DNA of 64,000 nucleotides from an uncultured Eubacteriales bacterium (GCA_910579575.1 CAJTUM010000005.1:83944-147943), one strand, 5' to 3'. Counted from the stretch's first letter, positions 51,721-58,945 are shown. Notes: generated from the sequence alone by a model not told the origin. Numbers and translations: made by a program.

Positions 51721-53157
51721 TTAGTCAATATTCTCGCTGAACTTGCGGTCGAATTTGGAAACCTTTCCGGCGTTCTCCACATTCAGCGGGTAAACGCCGC
51801 TGAAGCAGCCTGTGCAAAATTCGCAGTCGGATTTTTCCGCCACGTTCACAATATCCTCCAGGCTCAGGAAGCCCAAGGTGTCCACGCCGATTTTATGGCC
51901 GATTTCCTCAATAGTCATATTGTTGGCGATGAGCCGCTCGGGAGAATCGATATCTGTGCCGAAATAGCAGGGATAGCGGAAAGGAGGCGAAGCGATGCGC
52001 ATATGCACTTCTCTGGCGCCGGCCTCCCGCAGCATTTTCACAATGCGCATGGAGGTCGTTCCCCGGACAATCGAATCGTCCACCAGCACGATCCTCTTGC
52101 CCCGCACCGCGTCGGCGATGGCGTTGAGCTTGATGCGCACGGCGTTTTCCCGCTGCTTTTGCGTGTTCAGGATGAAGGTTCGGCCGATGTATTTGTTTTT
52201 CAGCAGGCCTGTGCCATAGGGAATGCCTGAAGCGTTGGCGTAGCCCAGAGCGGCGTCGTTGCCGCTGTCGGGCACGCCCATCACCAAATCGGCCTCCACA
52301 GGGTGGTCCTTCGCCAAAAATTCGCCCATCTTCTGCCGGGCCAGGTGAACGCTGGTTCCCTCGATCACAGAATCCGGCCGAGCGTTGTAAACAAATTCAA
52401 AGACGCACAAATGGCTCTTCTGTCCGCAGTGCTTTTCGATGCTCCGCAGACCGTTTTCATCGATAATCACAATCTCGCCAGGCTTCACATCCCGCAGGAA
52501 ATGGGCGCCCACGCTATCGATGGCGGAGGTTTCGGAAGCCAGCACATAGCTGTCCTTATACTTGCCGATGCTCAGAGGCCGCAGCCCCAGAGGATCCCGG
52601 ACGCCGATGAGCTTTCTAGGAGACATCACCAGCAGAGAATACACGCCGTACAGCTTGTCCATGGCGTTGCAAATGGCGTCTTCGATGGATTTAGAGGTCA
52701 GCCGCTCCCTTGTGATCATATGGGCGATCAATTCCGCGTCGCTGGTGGAATGGAAAATGGCGCCCTGCATCTCCAATTTTTCTCTCAAATCCAGCGCGTT
52801 GAGGATAGAGCCGTTGTTGGCGATGGCCATCTGGCCTTTCACATGGCGAAACGGCATTGGCTGGGCGTTTTCCCGTTTGTTGCTCTCCGCCGTGCCGTAA
52901 AGGCAGTGCCCCAACGCCATTTTTCCGTTTCCCAGCCGCTCCAGCGTTTCCTGCTTAAAAACGTCCGACACCAGGCCCAGATCCCGGTAACTGCTGATAA
53001 CGCCGTCGTCGTTGACGGCGATACCGCAGCTCTCCTGCCCTCTGTGCTGCAAGGCGTACAGCGCCATGTAGGCGGATTCCACCACGCCCATATCGTCGTT
53101 GTCATAAATACCAAAAACGCCGCATTCCTCGTGAATCTTGTCCAACATATCCTGCAT
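51721..53157 (-). CDS. purF: amidophosphoribosyltransferase
   Basis: This 478-aa enzyme has N-terminal nucleophile Cys12 in HEECGVFGIY after an 11-residue propeptide, and the PRPP loop VLVDDSIVRGTT. Cysteines of the [4Fe-4S] cluster lie in SHLCVFEF, FRYPCYFGTD and CEFCTGC, which marks the B. subtilis-type Fe-S enzyme. It makes phosphoribosylamine from PRPP and glutamine, the committed step. Aggagg lies before the ATG. Confidence 0.98.
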   Translation of the reverse strand: MQDMLDKIHEECGVFGIYDNDDMGVVESAYMALYALQHRGQESCGIAVNDDGVISSYRDLGLVSDVFKQETLERLGNGKMALGHCLYGTAESNKRENAQPMPFRHVKGQMAIANNGSILNALDLREKLEMQGAIFHSTSDAELIAHMITRERLTSKSIEDAICNAMDKLYGVYSLLVMSPRKLIGVRDPLGLRPLSIGKYKDSYVLASETSAIDSVGAHFLRDVKPGEIVIIDENGLRSIEKHCGQKSHLCVFEFVYNARPDSVIEGTSVHLARQKMGEFLAKDHPVEADLVMGVPDSGNDAALGYANASGIPYGTGLLKNKYIGRTFILNTQKQRENAVRIKLNAIADAVRGKRIVLVDDSIVRGTTSMRIVKMLREAGAREVHMRIASPPFRYPCYFGTDIDSPERLIANNMTIEEIGHKIGVDTLGFLSLEDIVNVAEKSDCEFCTGCFSGVYPLNVENAGKVSKFDRKFSENID

Positions 53158-53238
53158 AAAGCCTTCCTCCTATTTTCCGCTTTCTGCTTATCCGATTTTT
53201 GTCTTTGCTCTTGGACGGCGAACGGAGCCCACAGGAGC

Positions 53239-53952
53239 CTATTTGTCGCCCGTCAGGCGGCGCATTACTTCCTGGTAGGCGTCTTCCACGCCGCCCAAAT
53301 CTCTTCTAAAGCGGTCCTTGTCCAGCTTTTCGTGGGTTTTCTCATCCCACAGTCGGCAGGTGTCCGGCGAGATTTCGTCAGCCAGCACAATGGTCCCGTC
53401 GCTCAGCCGGCCAAACTCCAGCTTGAAATCCACCAAATCAATGCCGATTTCCTTCATAAAGCCCTTCAGCAGCTCGTTCACGCGGAAAGCATAGTCCTTA
53501 ATCTGCTGGATTTCTTCTTTTGTGGCCAGCTTCAGCGCCAGGGCGTGGGTATCGTTGAGCAGCGGGTCCCCCAGATCGTCGTTTTTATAAGAAAACTCGA
53601 CGGTAGGCGCGTCGAAGACAATGCCCTCTTCCACGCCGTAACGCTTGGCGAAGGAACCGGCGGAAATATTGCGGATAATCACCTCCAGCGGCACAATGGA
53701 CACTTTTTTTACCACAGTGTCTGTGTCGGAAAGCTGCTCCACATAGTGCGTAGGCACGCCGGCCTGCTCCAACCGCTGCATCAGATGATTGGTCATCTTG
53801 TTGTTGATTACGCCTTTGCCCGCGATGGTTCCCTTTTTTTCGCCGTTGAAGGCGGTGGCGTCGTCCTTATAGGAGACGACGACCTTTTCCGGATCGTCGG
53901 TGGCGAAAACCTTTTTGGCCTTTCCTTCGTAAAGCTGTTCTCTCTTTTCCAT
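53239..53952 (-). CDS. purC: SAICAR synthetase
   Basis: The start ATG 53952 is 10 nt after aaggag; the ATG at 53961 is too close to it. The 237-aa protein has EGKAKKVF, SVKDDATAFNG-like SYKDDATAFNGEKKG, the EVIIRNISAGS loop and DFKLEFG...LADEISPDTCRLWD. It joins CAIR and aspartate. It is second in the operon, after purE. Confidence 0.97.
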   Translation of the reverse strand: MEKREQLYEGKAKKVFATDDPEKVVVSYKDDATAFNGEKKGTIAGKGVINNKMTNHLMQRLEQAGVPTHYVEQLSDTDTVVKKVSIVPLEVIIRNISAGSFAKRYGVEEGIVFDAPTVEFSYKNDDLGDPLLNDTHALALKLATKEEIQQIKDYAFRVNELLKGFMKEIGIDLVDFKLEFGRLSDGTIVLADEISPDTCRLWDEKTHEKLDKDRFRRDLGGVEDAYQEVMRRLTGDK

Positions 53953-54005
53953 TGCTTTCATTCTCCTTGGCAATCAAAATATCAAGCCTGCGCCGAGGCC
54001 GTTTT

Positions 54006-54506
54006 TTACTGATTCAGCTGCGCTTGGAGCTTTTGATCCTTTTCCAGCACCTTGGCGGCCATATCCCGCTTTTTCTGCTCCAGCTTACGGGCCAGCTCCT
54101 GGTCCCCCAGAGCCAGCATCTGCACGGCCAGCAGAGCGGCGTTTTCCGCCCCGTCGATGGCCACTGTGGCCACAGGCACGCCTGCAGGCATCTGCACCGT
54201 GGCCAACAGGGCGTCCAGGCCGTCCAGCGTGGAGGACTTCATGGGAATGCCGATCACCGGCAAAGTGGTGTGCCCGGCCAGCACGCCGGCCAGATGAGCC
54301 GCCTTGCCGGCGGCGGCGATGATTACGCCGAACCCCTTTTCCCGGGCGGAGGCGGCGAAAGCGCAGGCTTCCGCCGGCGTCCGGTGGGCGCTCATCACAT
54401 GGGCCTCAAAAGGCACGCCGAATTCCCGCAGGGTCTGAAGCGCTTTTTCCACCACGGGCAAATCGCTGTCGCTGCCCATGACGACAGCCGCTTTGTTATT
54501 TTGCAT
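54006..54506 (-). CDS. purE: N5-carboxyaminoimidazole ribonucleotide mutase (PurE)
   Basis: ATG 54506 follows aaaggaag. The 166-aa protein has VVMGSDSDLPVVEKA, SAHRTP, IIAAAGKAAHLAGVLAGHT (GKAAHLAG) and the IPMKSSTLDGLDAL loop. It is the first structural gene of the purine operon. It lies behind a ~230-nt leader holding a mini-ORF and a terminator. No purK is present, so it may be a class II PurE that uses CO2 directly or purK may lie elsewhere. Confidence 0.96.
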   Translation of the reverse strand: MQNNKAAVVMGSDSDLPVVEKALQTLREFGVPFEAHVMSAHRTPAEACAFAASAREKGFGVIIAAAGKAAHLAGVLAGHTTLPVIGIPMKSSTLDGLDALLATVQMPAGVPVATVAIDGAENAALLAVQMLALGDQELARKLEQKKRDMAAKVLEKDQKLQAQLNQ

Positions 54507-54560
54507 TGCAAACTTCCTTTCTCGTTTGGCGTTTCCCGCCGCGGCCCGCAAGCCCGACGA

Positions 54561-54595
54561 AAAGAAAAAAGCCGCGGCGCAACCCCACAGCTTTT
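54561..54595 (-). terminator. leader terminator / attenuator upstream of purE
   Basis: On the minus strand an 11-bp stem with two G-U pairs, aaaagctgtgg (54595-54585) / ccgcggctttt (54577-54567), runs into ttcttt. It begins 4 nt after the mini-ORF stop and lies 54 nt before purE. No promoter is visible between it and purE. Confidence 0.7.
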
Positions 54596-54599
54596 CCCA

Positions 54600-54704
54600 T
54601 CAGCGCTCGAAGCGGGCGGACAGATACACTCTCCCCTTAAAAAGCAAACCGGCCGCAGCCGCGTTTTCCTTTTTTTCAGGCCCCAATAAGGCGAGAATTT
54701 TCAT
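54600..54704 (-). CDS. 34-aa leader ORF of the purine operon
   Basis: ATG 54704 has ggagg exactly 8 nt upstream, a better site than most genes here. The peptide begins MKILALLGPEKKENAAAAG and ends VYLSARFER. Its stop codon almost touches the terminator stem, as expected for a leader peptide whose translation decides read-through. There is no obvious run of one regulatory codon apart from four consecutive Ala codons. Confidence 0.6.
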   Translation of the reverse strand: MKILALLGPEKKENAAAAGLLFKGRVYLSARFER

Positions 54705-54746
54705 CTGCCGTACCTCCGTCGAATCGCGCAATCGCATGATACCCCT

Positions 54747-54775
54747 ATTTTACTTTCTTTTGCCGCCAAGTTCAA
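54747..54775 (-). promoter_or_regulatory. sigma-A promoter of the purine operon
   Basis: TTGAAC (54775-54770), 17 nt, TAAAAT (54752-54747) on the minus strand, with a predicted start near 54740. It lies just outside the 3' end of the recombinase gene. Confidence 0.78.
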
Positions 54776-54817
54776 CACTAATTTGCGTCAAATTTGCATT
54801 TTTTCTGCAATTTCTAA

Positions 54818-56089
54818 TTATCCCCTTTTTTTGAGGGCGGAATCCTGCCCGTTTCGCCCCTTCCGCCGCCAGTCGATCTCCATCAAACCGGGGGAAAGGC
54901 GGACCCGCTCCAAAACCGCCGGCAGCAGCGGCAGCAGCCGCTCTGGCGCCTTCTCAAGCTCGGCAAGCGTTTGGCGGCATGCTTCTACCCCAATGGATTG
55001 ACCCACATATTTTTCCAAGCAGGCGGCGGTTTGGGCCGGATCCGCCTGGGAAAGATCTTGAGCCAGCTGCTGCAAGATGGCCTGCCGAACCTGCTCCTCC
55101 CGCCAAGCCGGGTTTTGGCAGCCATTTTTCCGCCGCCTGCCGCCGCAAAGCAAATACCGGCGGCTTCCGTCGCTGGCAAAGGTCATGCGTCCGCCGCACA
55201 GACCGCAAAAAACCAAGCCGCTCAGGGGGTTTTTGCTCCGCCTGGCGGGTTTCAGCCCTTGCTGCGCCGCCTGAAATTGCTCCAAGGTGACCAAAGGCGG
55301 GCAGGCTCCAGGCGCGACTGTCCACTGCTCCGGCGGCAGCGGAAGAGATTTTTCCACTTTATAGCTGATTTTTCGAGATCGATTCTGGGTCAGATCGCCC
55401 CGATAAGTGGGGCAAGTCAAAATCCGCCGGACCATGGCTCCGCTCCAGCAGACCGCTTTACCCGAGGGAGGCGGCGTTCCGGCGGCGTCCATCCGGCGGG
55501 CGATTTGCCCCGGGCTCAGCCCCTCTGCCGCCATCCGAAAGATTTGCCGGACTTGCCTGGCTTTTTCCGGCTCTTCTTCCAGCCTGCCCCGGTCCTCTGG
55601 CGAACGGCGATAACCATAAGGGGGCCTGGCGCCGATAAACTGCCCTGCTCGCTTTTTGGCGTCCAATGAAGCCCGAACCTTGCGGGAAATGTCTCGGGCA
55701 TATAAATCGTTGACCACCGCCCGAAAGGGCGTCATATCGTCCTGCCCTCGCAAGGTATCGATATTATCGCCCAAGGCGATATAGCGCACTCCTTTTTCTG
55801 GGAAATATCGTTCCAAATAATGGCCTGTCATGATGTAATCCCGTCCCAGGCGGGAAAGGTCCTTCGTAATAACGACGTCGATCAGCCCCGCTTCAATATC
55901 CGCCAACAGCCGCAAAAAGGCAGGTCTTTGAAAATTAGTTCCACTATAGCCGTCGTCCACATATTCGCCGCCGATCGGGATTCCCTGCTGGGCGCAATAA
56001 TTGGTCAGCAACAGCCGCTGACTGGCAATGCTCTGCGATTCCCCCTCCCCGTCCTCTCGGGAAAGGCGCAGGTAAAGCCCCGCCCTCAT
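54818..56089 (-). CDS. large serine recombinase
   Basis: The start ATG 56089 overlaps the stop of a 40-aa ORF (ATGA). The 423-aa protein has a resolvase domain with nucleophile Ser in GLYLRLSREDGEGES and VDDGYSGTNFQRPAF. The catalytic arginines lie in VITKDLSRLGRDY, and the LGDNIDT strand follows. A Recombinase domain (GARPPYGYRRSPED, LSPGQIARRMDAAGTPPP) comes next. A zinc ribbon (VFCGLCGGRMTF ... LLCGGRRRKNGCQNP) supplies four cysteines. This is the family of SpoIVCA and SprA, which excise sporulation elements. It is the only recombinase in the element and 2 kb from the right end. No ribosome site precedes it, so expression depends on coupling. Confidence 0.94.
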   Translation of the reverse strand: MRAGLYLRLSREDGEGESQSIASQRLLLTNYCAQQGIPIGGEYVDDGYSGTNFQRPAFLRLLADIEAGLIDVVITKDLSRLGRDYIMTGHYLERYFPEKGVRYIALGDNIDTLRGQDDMTPFRAVVNDLYARDISRKVRASLDAKKRAGQFIGARPPYGYRRSPEDRGRLEEEPEKARQVRQIFRMAAEGLSPGQIARRMDAAGTPPPSGKAVCWSGAMVRRILTCPTYRGDLTQNRSRKISYKVEKSLPLPPEQWTVAPGACPPLVTLEQFQAAQQGLKPARRSKNPLSGLVFCGLCGGRMTFASDGSRRYLLCGGRRRKNGCQNPAWREEQVRQAILQQLAQDLSQADPAQTAACLEKYVGQSIGVEACRQTLAELEKAPERLLPLLPAVLERVRLSPGLMEIDWRRKGRNGQDSALKKRG

Positions 56090-56208
56090 GGATTGGGCAA
56101 GCTGGTCAGGCTCGCTGCGTCCGCCAGCATCCAAAGGCATAAGGCGCAGATCTGCTCCAGGCTGTCCCCTTCCGCCGCGCAGCGGCAGACGATTGTAAAC
56201 GCTTCCAT
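56086..56208 (-). CDS. 40-aa Cys-rich ORF translationally coupled to the recombinase
   Basis: ATG 56208 follows aggagg by 8 nt. The product reads MEAFTIVCRCAAEGDSLEQI then CALCLWMLADAASLTSLPNP. Its TGA overlaps the recombinase ATG. Three of its four cysteines are in CRC and CALC, a possible small metal site. It may be no more than a coupling leader, or it could be a directionality factor for the recombinase; SprB, the factor of the spsM element, is of similar size. No sequence match is claimed. Confidence 0.6.
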   Translation of the reverse strand: MEAFTIVCRCAAEGDSLEQICALCLWMLADAASLTSLPNP

Positions 56209-56277
56209 CTTCATCGCCTCCTGGAAAAGCATATGAAAACCGGCGCTTTTCCATGCCGCCAACTGCAAGCGGCGCAA

Positions 56278-56304
56278 AAAAGCGGCGGAAAATCCGCCGC
56301 TTTT
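56278..56304 (-). terminator. terminator of the DUF4438 operon
   Basis: A 12-bp stem (aaaagcggcgga / tccgccgctttt) with a 3-nt loop, 15 nt after the stop. It insulates the recombinase genes, so these need their own promoter within 56209-56275. A CATATGCT sequence 12 nt before the ribosome site vaguely resembles a sporulation -10, with no convincing -35. Confidence 0.85.
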
Positions 56305-56318
56305 GCCGCAAAGGACGA

Positions 56319-57179
56319 TTATTTGACGAAATAATCCGCCAGGTTGGCGTTGGGGTCGATCACCGCTTCGATCAGCGGAGTTTTGCAGGTCATCAAAGTG
56401 GTGACGCCAGGGCCGTGGCCAGACAGAATGCAATCGCTATGCACCACAACGCCGATGGTGACAGCCCCCGTCATGTAATTTCGGCCATAGCGGGTGTCCG
56501 CGTCCAGAATGGCCACGATATCGCCAAAACGCAGCTTGTCCAGGCCGTATTCCTTGGTGATTTTCTGGTCGTGAAGGGTGATGTCGTAGTCGCCATAATA
56601 GGAGGTGGAGGCGCCCAGGCCAGAACCCATGACGCAGGCGGGCACAATCTTGGCCACGCCCACTTGCAGCTTGCCGTCGCCCAGTTCGGCGACATTCATT
56701 TTTTCCAGCAGCTCGGGGCTCATGTTGCGCAGCAGGATTTCCGGGTAATCCAGCAGCTTCATGCCCTGGCCTTGGGAGCGGACGTCGATGGTGTCGCCAA
56801 TGCTCATCTTGGCCATGGTTTCGTCGTCAAAATAGCACAGCAGATGCTCGCAGCCGCCGTGTTTGCCGGTGACGAAGCCTACGGCTCCCTTGGCGTCGCC
56901 CGAGCGGACGATAGCCTGATTGCCGACGCAGGAAAGGCCCTGGAGCGCGGCGTTGTATTCGTCGTTTTCATTGCGGGCGGTGACGCCCGGCTCCAGATGG
57001 TCCGCGGCCCAACCCACGCAGCGGTCGCCGATCTTGGCGTTGAAGGTGATGCCGCCTGTGGCAGGCAGGGTGAAGGGCTCGCCGTCGATGGTATGGCGAT
57101 AAGCCTGGGCCCCTTTGGAATGACGCACCTTGCCCTGCACCAGCAGGATGGGCAGATCGTCCCGATTGAATTTCAGCAT
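56319..57179 (-). CDS. DUF4438 domain-containing protein
   Basis: This 286-aa protein matches DUF4438 over its length (GGITFNAKIGDRCVGWAADHLEPGV in two parts: FNAKIGDRCVGWAADHLEPG; GHGPGVTTLMT near the end). The N-terminal part is hydrophilic with no signal peptide. The function of the family is unknown. It overlaps the upstream zinc-ribbon lipoprotein gene by 7 bp and shares its promoter. Its codon use and GC content resemble the host genes, unlike the AT-rich neighbour. Confidence 0.85.
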   Translation of the reverse strand: MLKFNRDDLPILLVQGKVRHSKGAQAYRHTIDGEPFTLPATGGITFNAKIGDRCVGWAADHLEPGVTARNENDEYNAALQGLSCVGNQAIVRSGDAKGAVGFVTGKHGGCEHLLCYFDDETMAKMSIGDTIDVRSQGQGMKLLDYPEILLRNMSPELLEKMNVAELGDGKLQVGVAKIVPACVMGSGLGASTSYYGDYDITLHDQKITKEYGLDKLRFGDIVAILDADTRYGRNYMTGAVTIGVVVHSDCILSGHGPGVTTLMTCKTPLIEAVIDPNANLADYFVK

Positions 57180-57535
57180 AGAAATCGCTTCCCTTCTCGT
57201 TTTGATATGGGTCCTGACTCTACTTTACCACAGTTCCGGCGATTTGGGAAGAAAGAACGGCTATTTTGCCGCTTTATTTTTATGGCGCATCCTCTTTTTT
57301 TGATTTCTTGCTTTCTCTGAAAATTTTTATAACAATTCTTGCACATATTTGTATTGTGAATCGATTTTATATTTTCAGACGTTACAAATTCTCTGCCGCA
57401 TACGCCGCAAGCTTCTATAGTTGTTGTTGAAATCGAACGACTGCCTGAACACATTGTAAGAATGGAAGCCAAAGCTAATACTACAATCATAAACGTCGCG
57501 CGCCTGGAACCCTTTTGAAAAGAATTTTCATCCAT
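57173..57535 (-). CDS. AT-rich small secreted or membrane-anchored zinc-ribbon protein
   Basis: ATG 57535 has ggagag 8 nt upstream. The 120-aa protein has one hydrophobic segment ending in LTMC (residues ~16-32), which could be a lipobox or signal anchor. A treble-clef-like CGVCG ... CKNC pair (CxxC-x~18-CxxC) and a basic tail follow. I do not recognise a family. Its DNA is much more AT-rich than the surroundings. It is transcribed from a near-consensus promoter and runs into the DUF4438 gene. Confidence 0.65.
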   Translation of the reverse strand: MDENSFQKGSRRATFMIVVLALASILTMCSGSRSISTTTIEACGVCGREFVTSENIKSIHNTNMCKNCYKNFQRKQEIKKRGCAIKIKRQNSRSFFPNRRNCGKVESGPISKREGKRFLC

Positions 57536-57605
57536 TTTCTTATCTCTCCATACCAAACCGCATCGTTTTTTGTTCTACAACGCCGTTTTCTGAGCCATGA
57601 ACGAA

Positions 57606-57634
57606 AGTATATCATGGTTTAATCTTATAGTCAA
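57606..57634 (-). promoter_or_regulatory. strong sigma-A promoter of the zinc-ribbon/DUF4438 genes
   Basis: TTGACT (57634-57629), 17 nt, TATACT (57611-57606) on the minus strand, between the divergent XRE gene and the lipoprotein gene. An XRE operator would be expected here. Confidence 0.85.
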
Positions 57635-57703
57635 TTTATTTTAATCTTTTACTTGCTTTTATGACGCTTATACATTCTCCAAAATAATGGCGGAGGTGTT
57701 TCT

Positions 57704-58033
57704 ATGAATTATGCGCTTTTGGGCAAACGGATACGGGACGAGCGTCTTTTGCTCCGCTGGACGCTGGAGAAATTGGCCGAGCGAACCGATAAAAGCATCA
57801 ATTTTATTGGGCAAATCGAGCGAGGCGAGGGAAAACCCAGCCTGGAAACCTTGGTGGATATTGCAAACGCCCTGGGAACTACTGTGGACAGTCTGCTACA
57901 GGATAATATCAAAGCGTCAGGCGATGGAATTCAGAAAGAAATTGGCGCTTTAGTCGGCTCTCTGGACGACAAGGGCAAGCAATTCATCCTGGACATGGTG
58001 AAACGATACCATTATTACCACGATATCCAATGA
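57704..58033 (+). CDS. XRE family regulator at the right end of the element
   Basis: This 109-aa protein is preceded by ggaggtg. A HTH_3 domain fills residues 5-65 (RIRDERLLLRWTLEKLAERTDKS, IERGEGKPSLETL); the C-terminal 40 residues are helical (DDKGKQFILDMVKRYHYY). It is divergent from the zinc-ribbon gene and ends 92 bp before the right-hand repeat. By analogy with element-borne repressors it may control excision or the neighbouring genes; this is an inference. Confidence 0.9.
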   Translation: MNYALLGKRIRDERLLLRWTLEKLAERTDKSINFIGQIERGEGKPSLETLVDIANALGTTVDSLLQDNIKASGDGIQKEIGALVGSLDDKGKQFILDMVKRYHYYHDIQ

Positions 58034-58085
58034 GACAGCCCCTGCGCCAAAGCCATGGCCGCCAGCTTTTGTGAAAACAGAACCG

Positions 58086-58880
58086 CTACACAAAAACAAG
58101 ATATGACTGTTTGCGCCTTTGCAAGAAGTCAGCCCCCCCTGGCTTTGAAGCAAGATCAATGGTCAATGTATGAGGGGACAGCAGCGCCAGTTTTTCCCTA
58201 TCCAGCACAAGGGACGGGACGGTGTTGTATACCAGCTCCTGCCGGGGCAGGATTTGGCCGATATGTTCTGTTTCAATTGCCTCCAAGCCGGCGCAGCGGG
58301 CCAGCTCCAGATCCTCCGGCTTTCGGGCGGAGACGGCGACTTTGGCGCCCAGAGCCCGCAGCCGCCAAGCCAGCGCCTGGCCGATGCGCCCATAACCGAC
58401 GATAAGGCAGTTTGCGCCCAAAATAGTCTGCTCCCGCTTCTCCAGGGCCAGACCTATGGCCGCCTCCGCCGTGATGGCGGCGTTGCGCCGGGTCAGCGCC
58501 TCCTCCGCTCCATAGTCCCGCAGCTTTAACCCCCGCTCTGCCGCCATGCGGCAAAGCGCCGGGTCGGGCAGACCGGCCAGCAGCAGGCAAGCGGGCGCCT
58601 CTTCCACGACGCTGTCCAGCATGGGCTCCAGCCAAATATCTTCCTCCGCCAAGGGAGCGTTGAGCCGGCCTTCTTTTTGGGCGGGCATGGGCAAAACCGC
58701 CCAGCAGGCGTCCCGAAGAGCCTCCCCCAAGCTGTCGCAGTGGACGACGCCTGGCCCCAGTTCTTCTCGTCCCAAACCAAAGGCCTCAACCTGCCAGCCC
58801 TCCTCCGCCAGCAGGCGGCACAACCGAATCTGGCGTATATCGCCGCCCAGCACAGCGCACTTCATCTTTTTTGCTTCCAT
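58086..58880 (-). CDS. dpaA: dpaA, 5' piece of a split gene (dipicolinate synthase subunit A)
   Basis: ATG 58880 has aaggag 7 nt upstream. The 264-aa product has the DpaA N-terminal domain (MKCAVLGGDIRQIRLCRLLA), the NAD-binding loop VGYGRIGQALAWRLRALG and TIDLASKPGGADF. After Phe252 it leaves the family and adds a dozen unrelated residues (LQRRKQSYLVFV) before a stop at 58086. The missing C-terminus, ~43 residues, is found at 40693-40846. Joined at the 21-bp repeat the protein would have 295 residues, close to the usual DpaA length. As it stands it is truncated and probably inactive. Confidence 0.93.
   Translation of the reverse strand: MEAKKMKCAVLGGDIRQIRLCRLLAEEGWQVEAFGLGREELGPGVVHCDSLGEALRDACWAVLPMPAQKEGRLNAPLAEEDIWLEPMLDSVVEEAPACLLLAGLPDPALCRMAAERGLKLRDYGAEEALTRRNAAITAEAAIGLALEKREQTILGANCLIVGYGRIGQALAWRLRALGAKVAVSARKPEDLELARCAGLEAIETEHIGQILPRQELVYNTVPSLVLDREKLALLSPHTLTIDLASKPGGADFLQRRKQSYLVFV
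58126..58146 (-). repeat. right recombination-site repeat (21 bp)
   Basis: Identical to 40826-40846, same orientation. The codon for Lys246 of DpaA sits at 58145-58143, exactly the same place in the repeat as the matching Lys codon at 40845-40843. Confidence 0.95.
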
Positions 58881-58901
58881 CTTTTCACTCCTTCCCTGCC
58901 C

Positions 58902-58930
58902 TATCCTATTCTCCGCCGCCAGACGATGTG
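58902..58930 (-). promoter_or_regulatory. candidate sigma-K-type promoter of dpaA
   Basis: On the minus strand CACA (58930-58927), 16 nt, AATAGGATA (58910-58902), against the mother-cell SigK consensus mACm-16/17-CATAnnnTA: all but one of the fixed positions match. It ends 22 nt before the ATG, just upstream of the ribosome site. Confidence 0.5.
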
Positions 58931-58945
58931 AGGCCCATTCCCCTC

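Larger units (their letters stand above)
40826..58146. mobile_element. 17.3-kb element interrupting dpaA, encoding a serine recombinase and carrying the purine operon
   Basis: The element is bounded by the two 21-bp direct repeats, 17,300 bp apart. Excision would fuse the two dpaA pieces in frame. From right to left it holds an XRE regulator, a zinc-ribbon lipoprotein, a DUF4438 protein, a 40-aa ORF coupled to a large serine recombinase, the purE leader, the purine operon, a 64-aa membrane protein and an M1-like peptidase. No capsid, tail, conjugation or replication gene was recognised, so it is neither a complete prophage nor an ICE. Whether it still moves cannot be decided from sequence. 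Confidence 0.82.

Noticed and set aside
54507..54740. Guanine/PreQ1-type riboswitch upstream of purE
   Set aside because: None of the conserved purine-riboswitch core could be found by eye; the region reads as a leader ORF plus terminator.
56209..56275. SigE/SigK promoter of the recombinase (CATATGCT near the ribosome site)
   Set aside because: Only part of a -10 consensus matches and no -35 is present at the right distance; kept as a remark, not a feature.
40826..58146. Prophage or integrative conjugative element
   Set aside because: No structural, packaging, lysis, relaxase or type IV secretion gene is present; only the recombinase, one regulator and cellular cargo.
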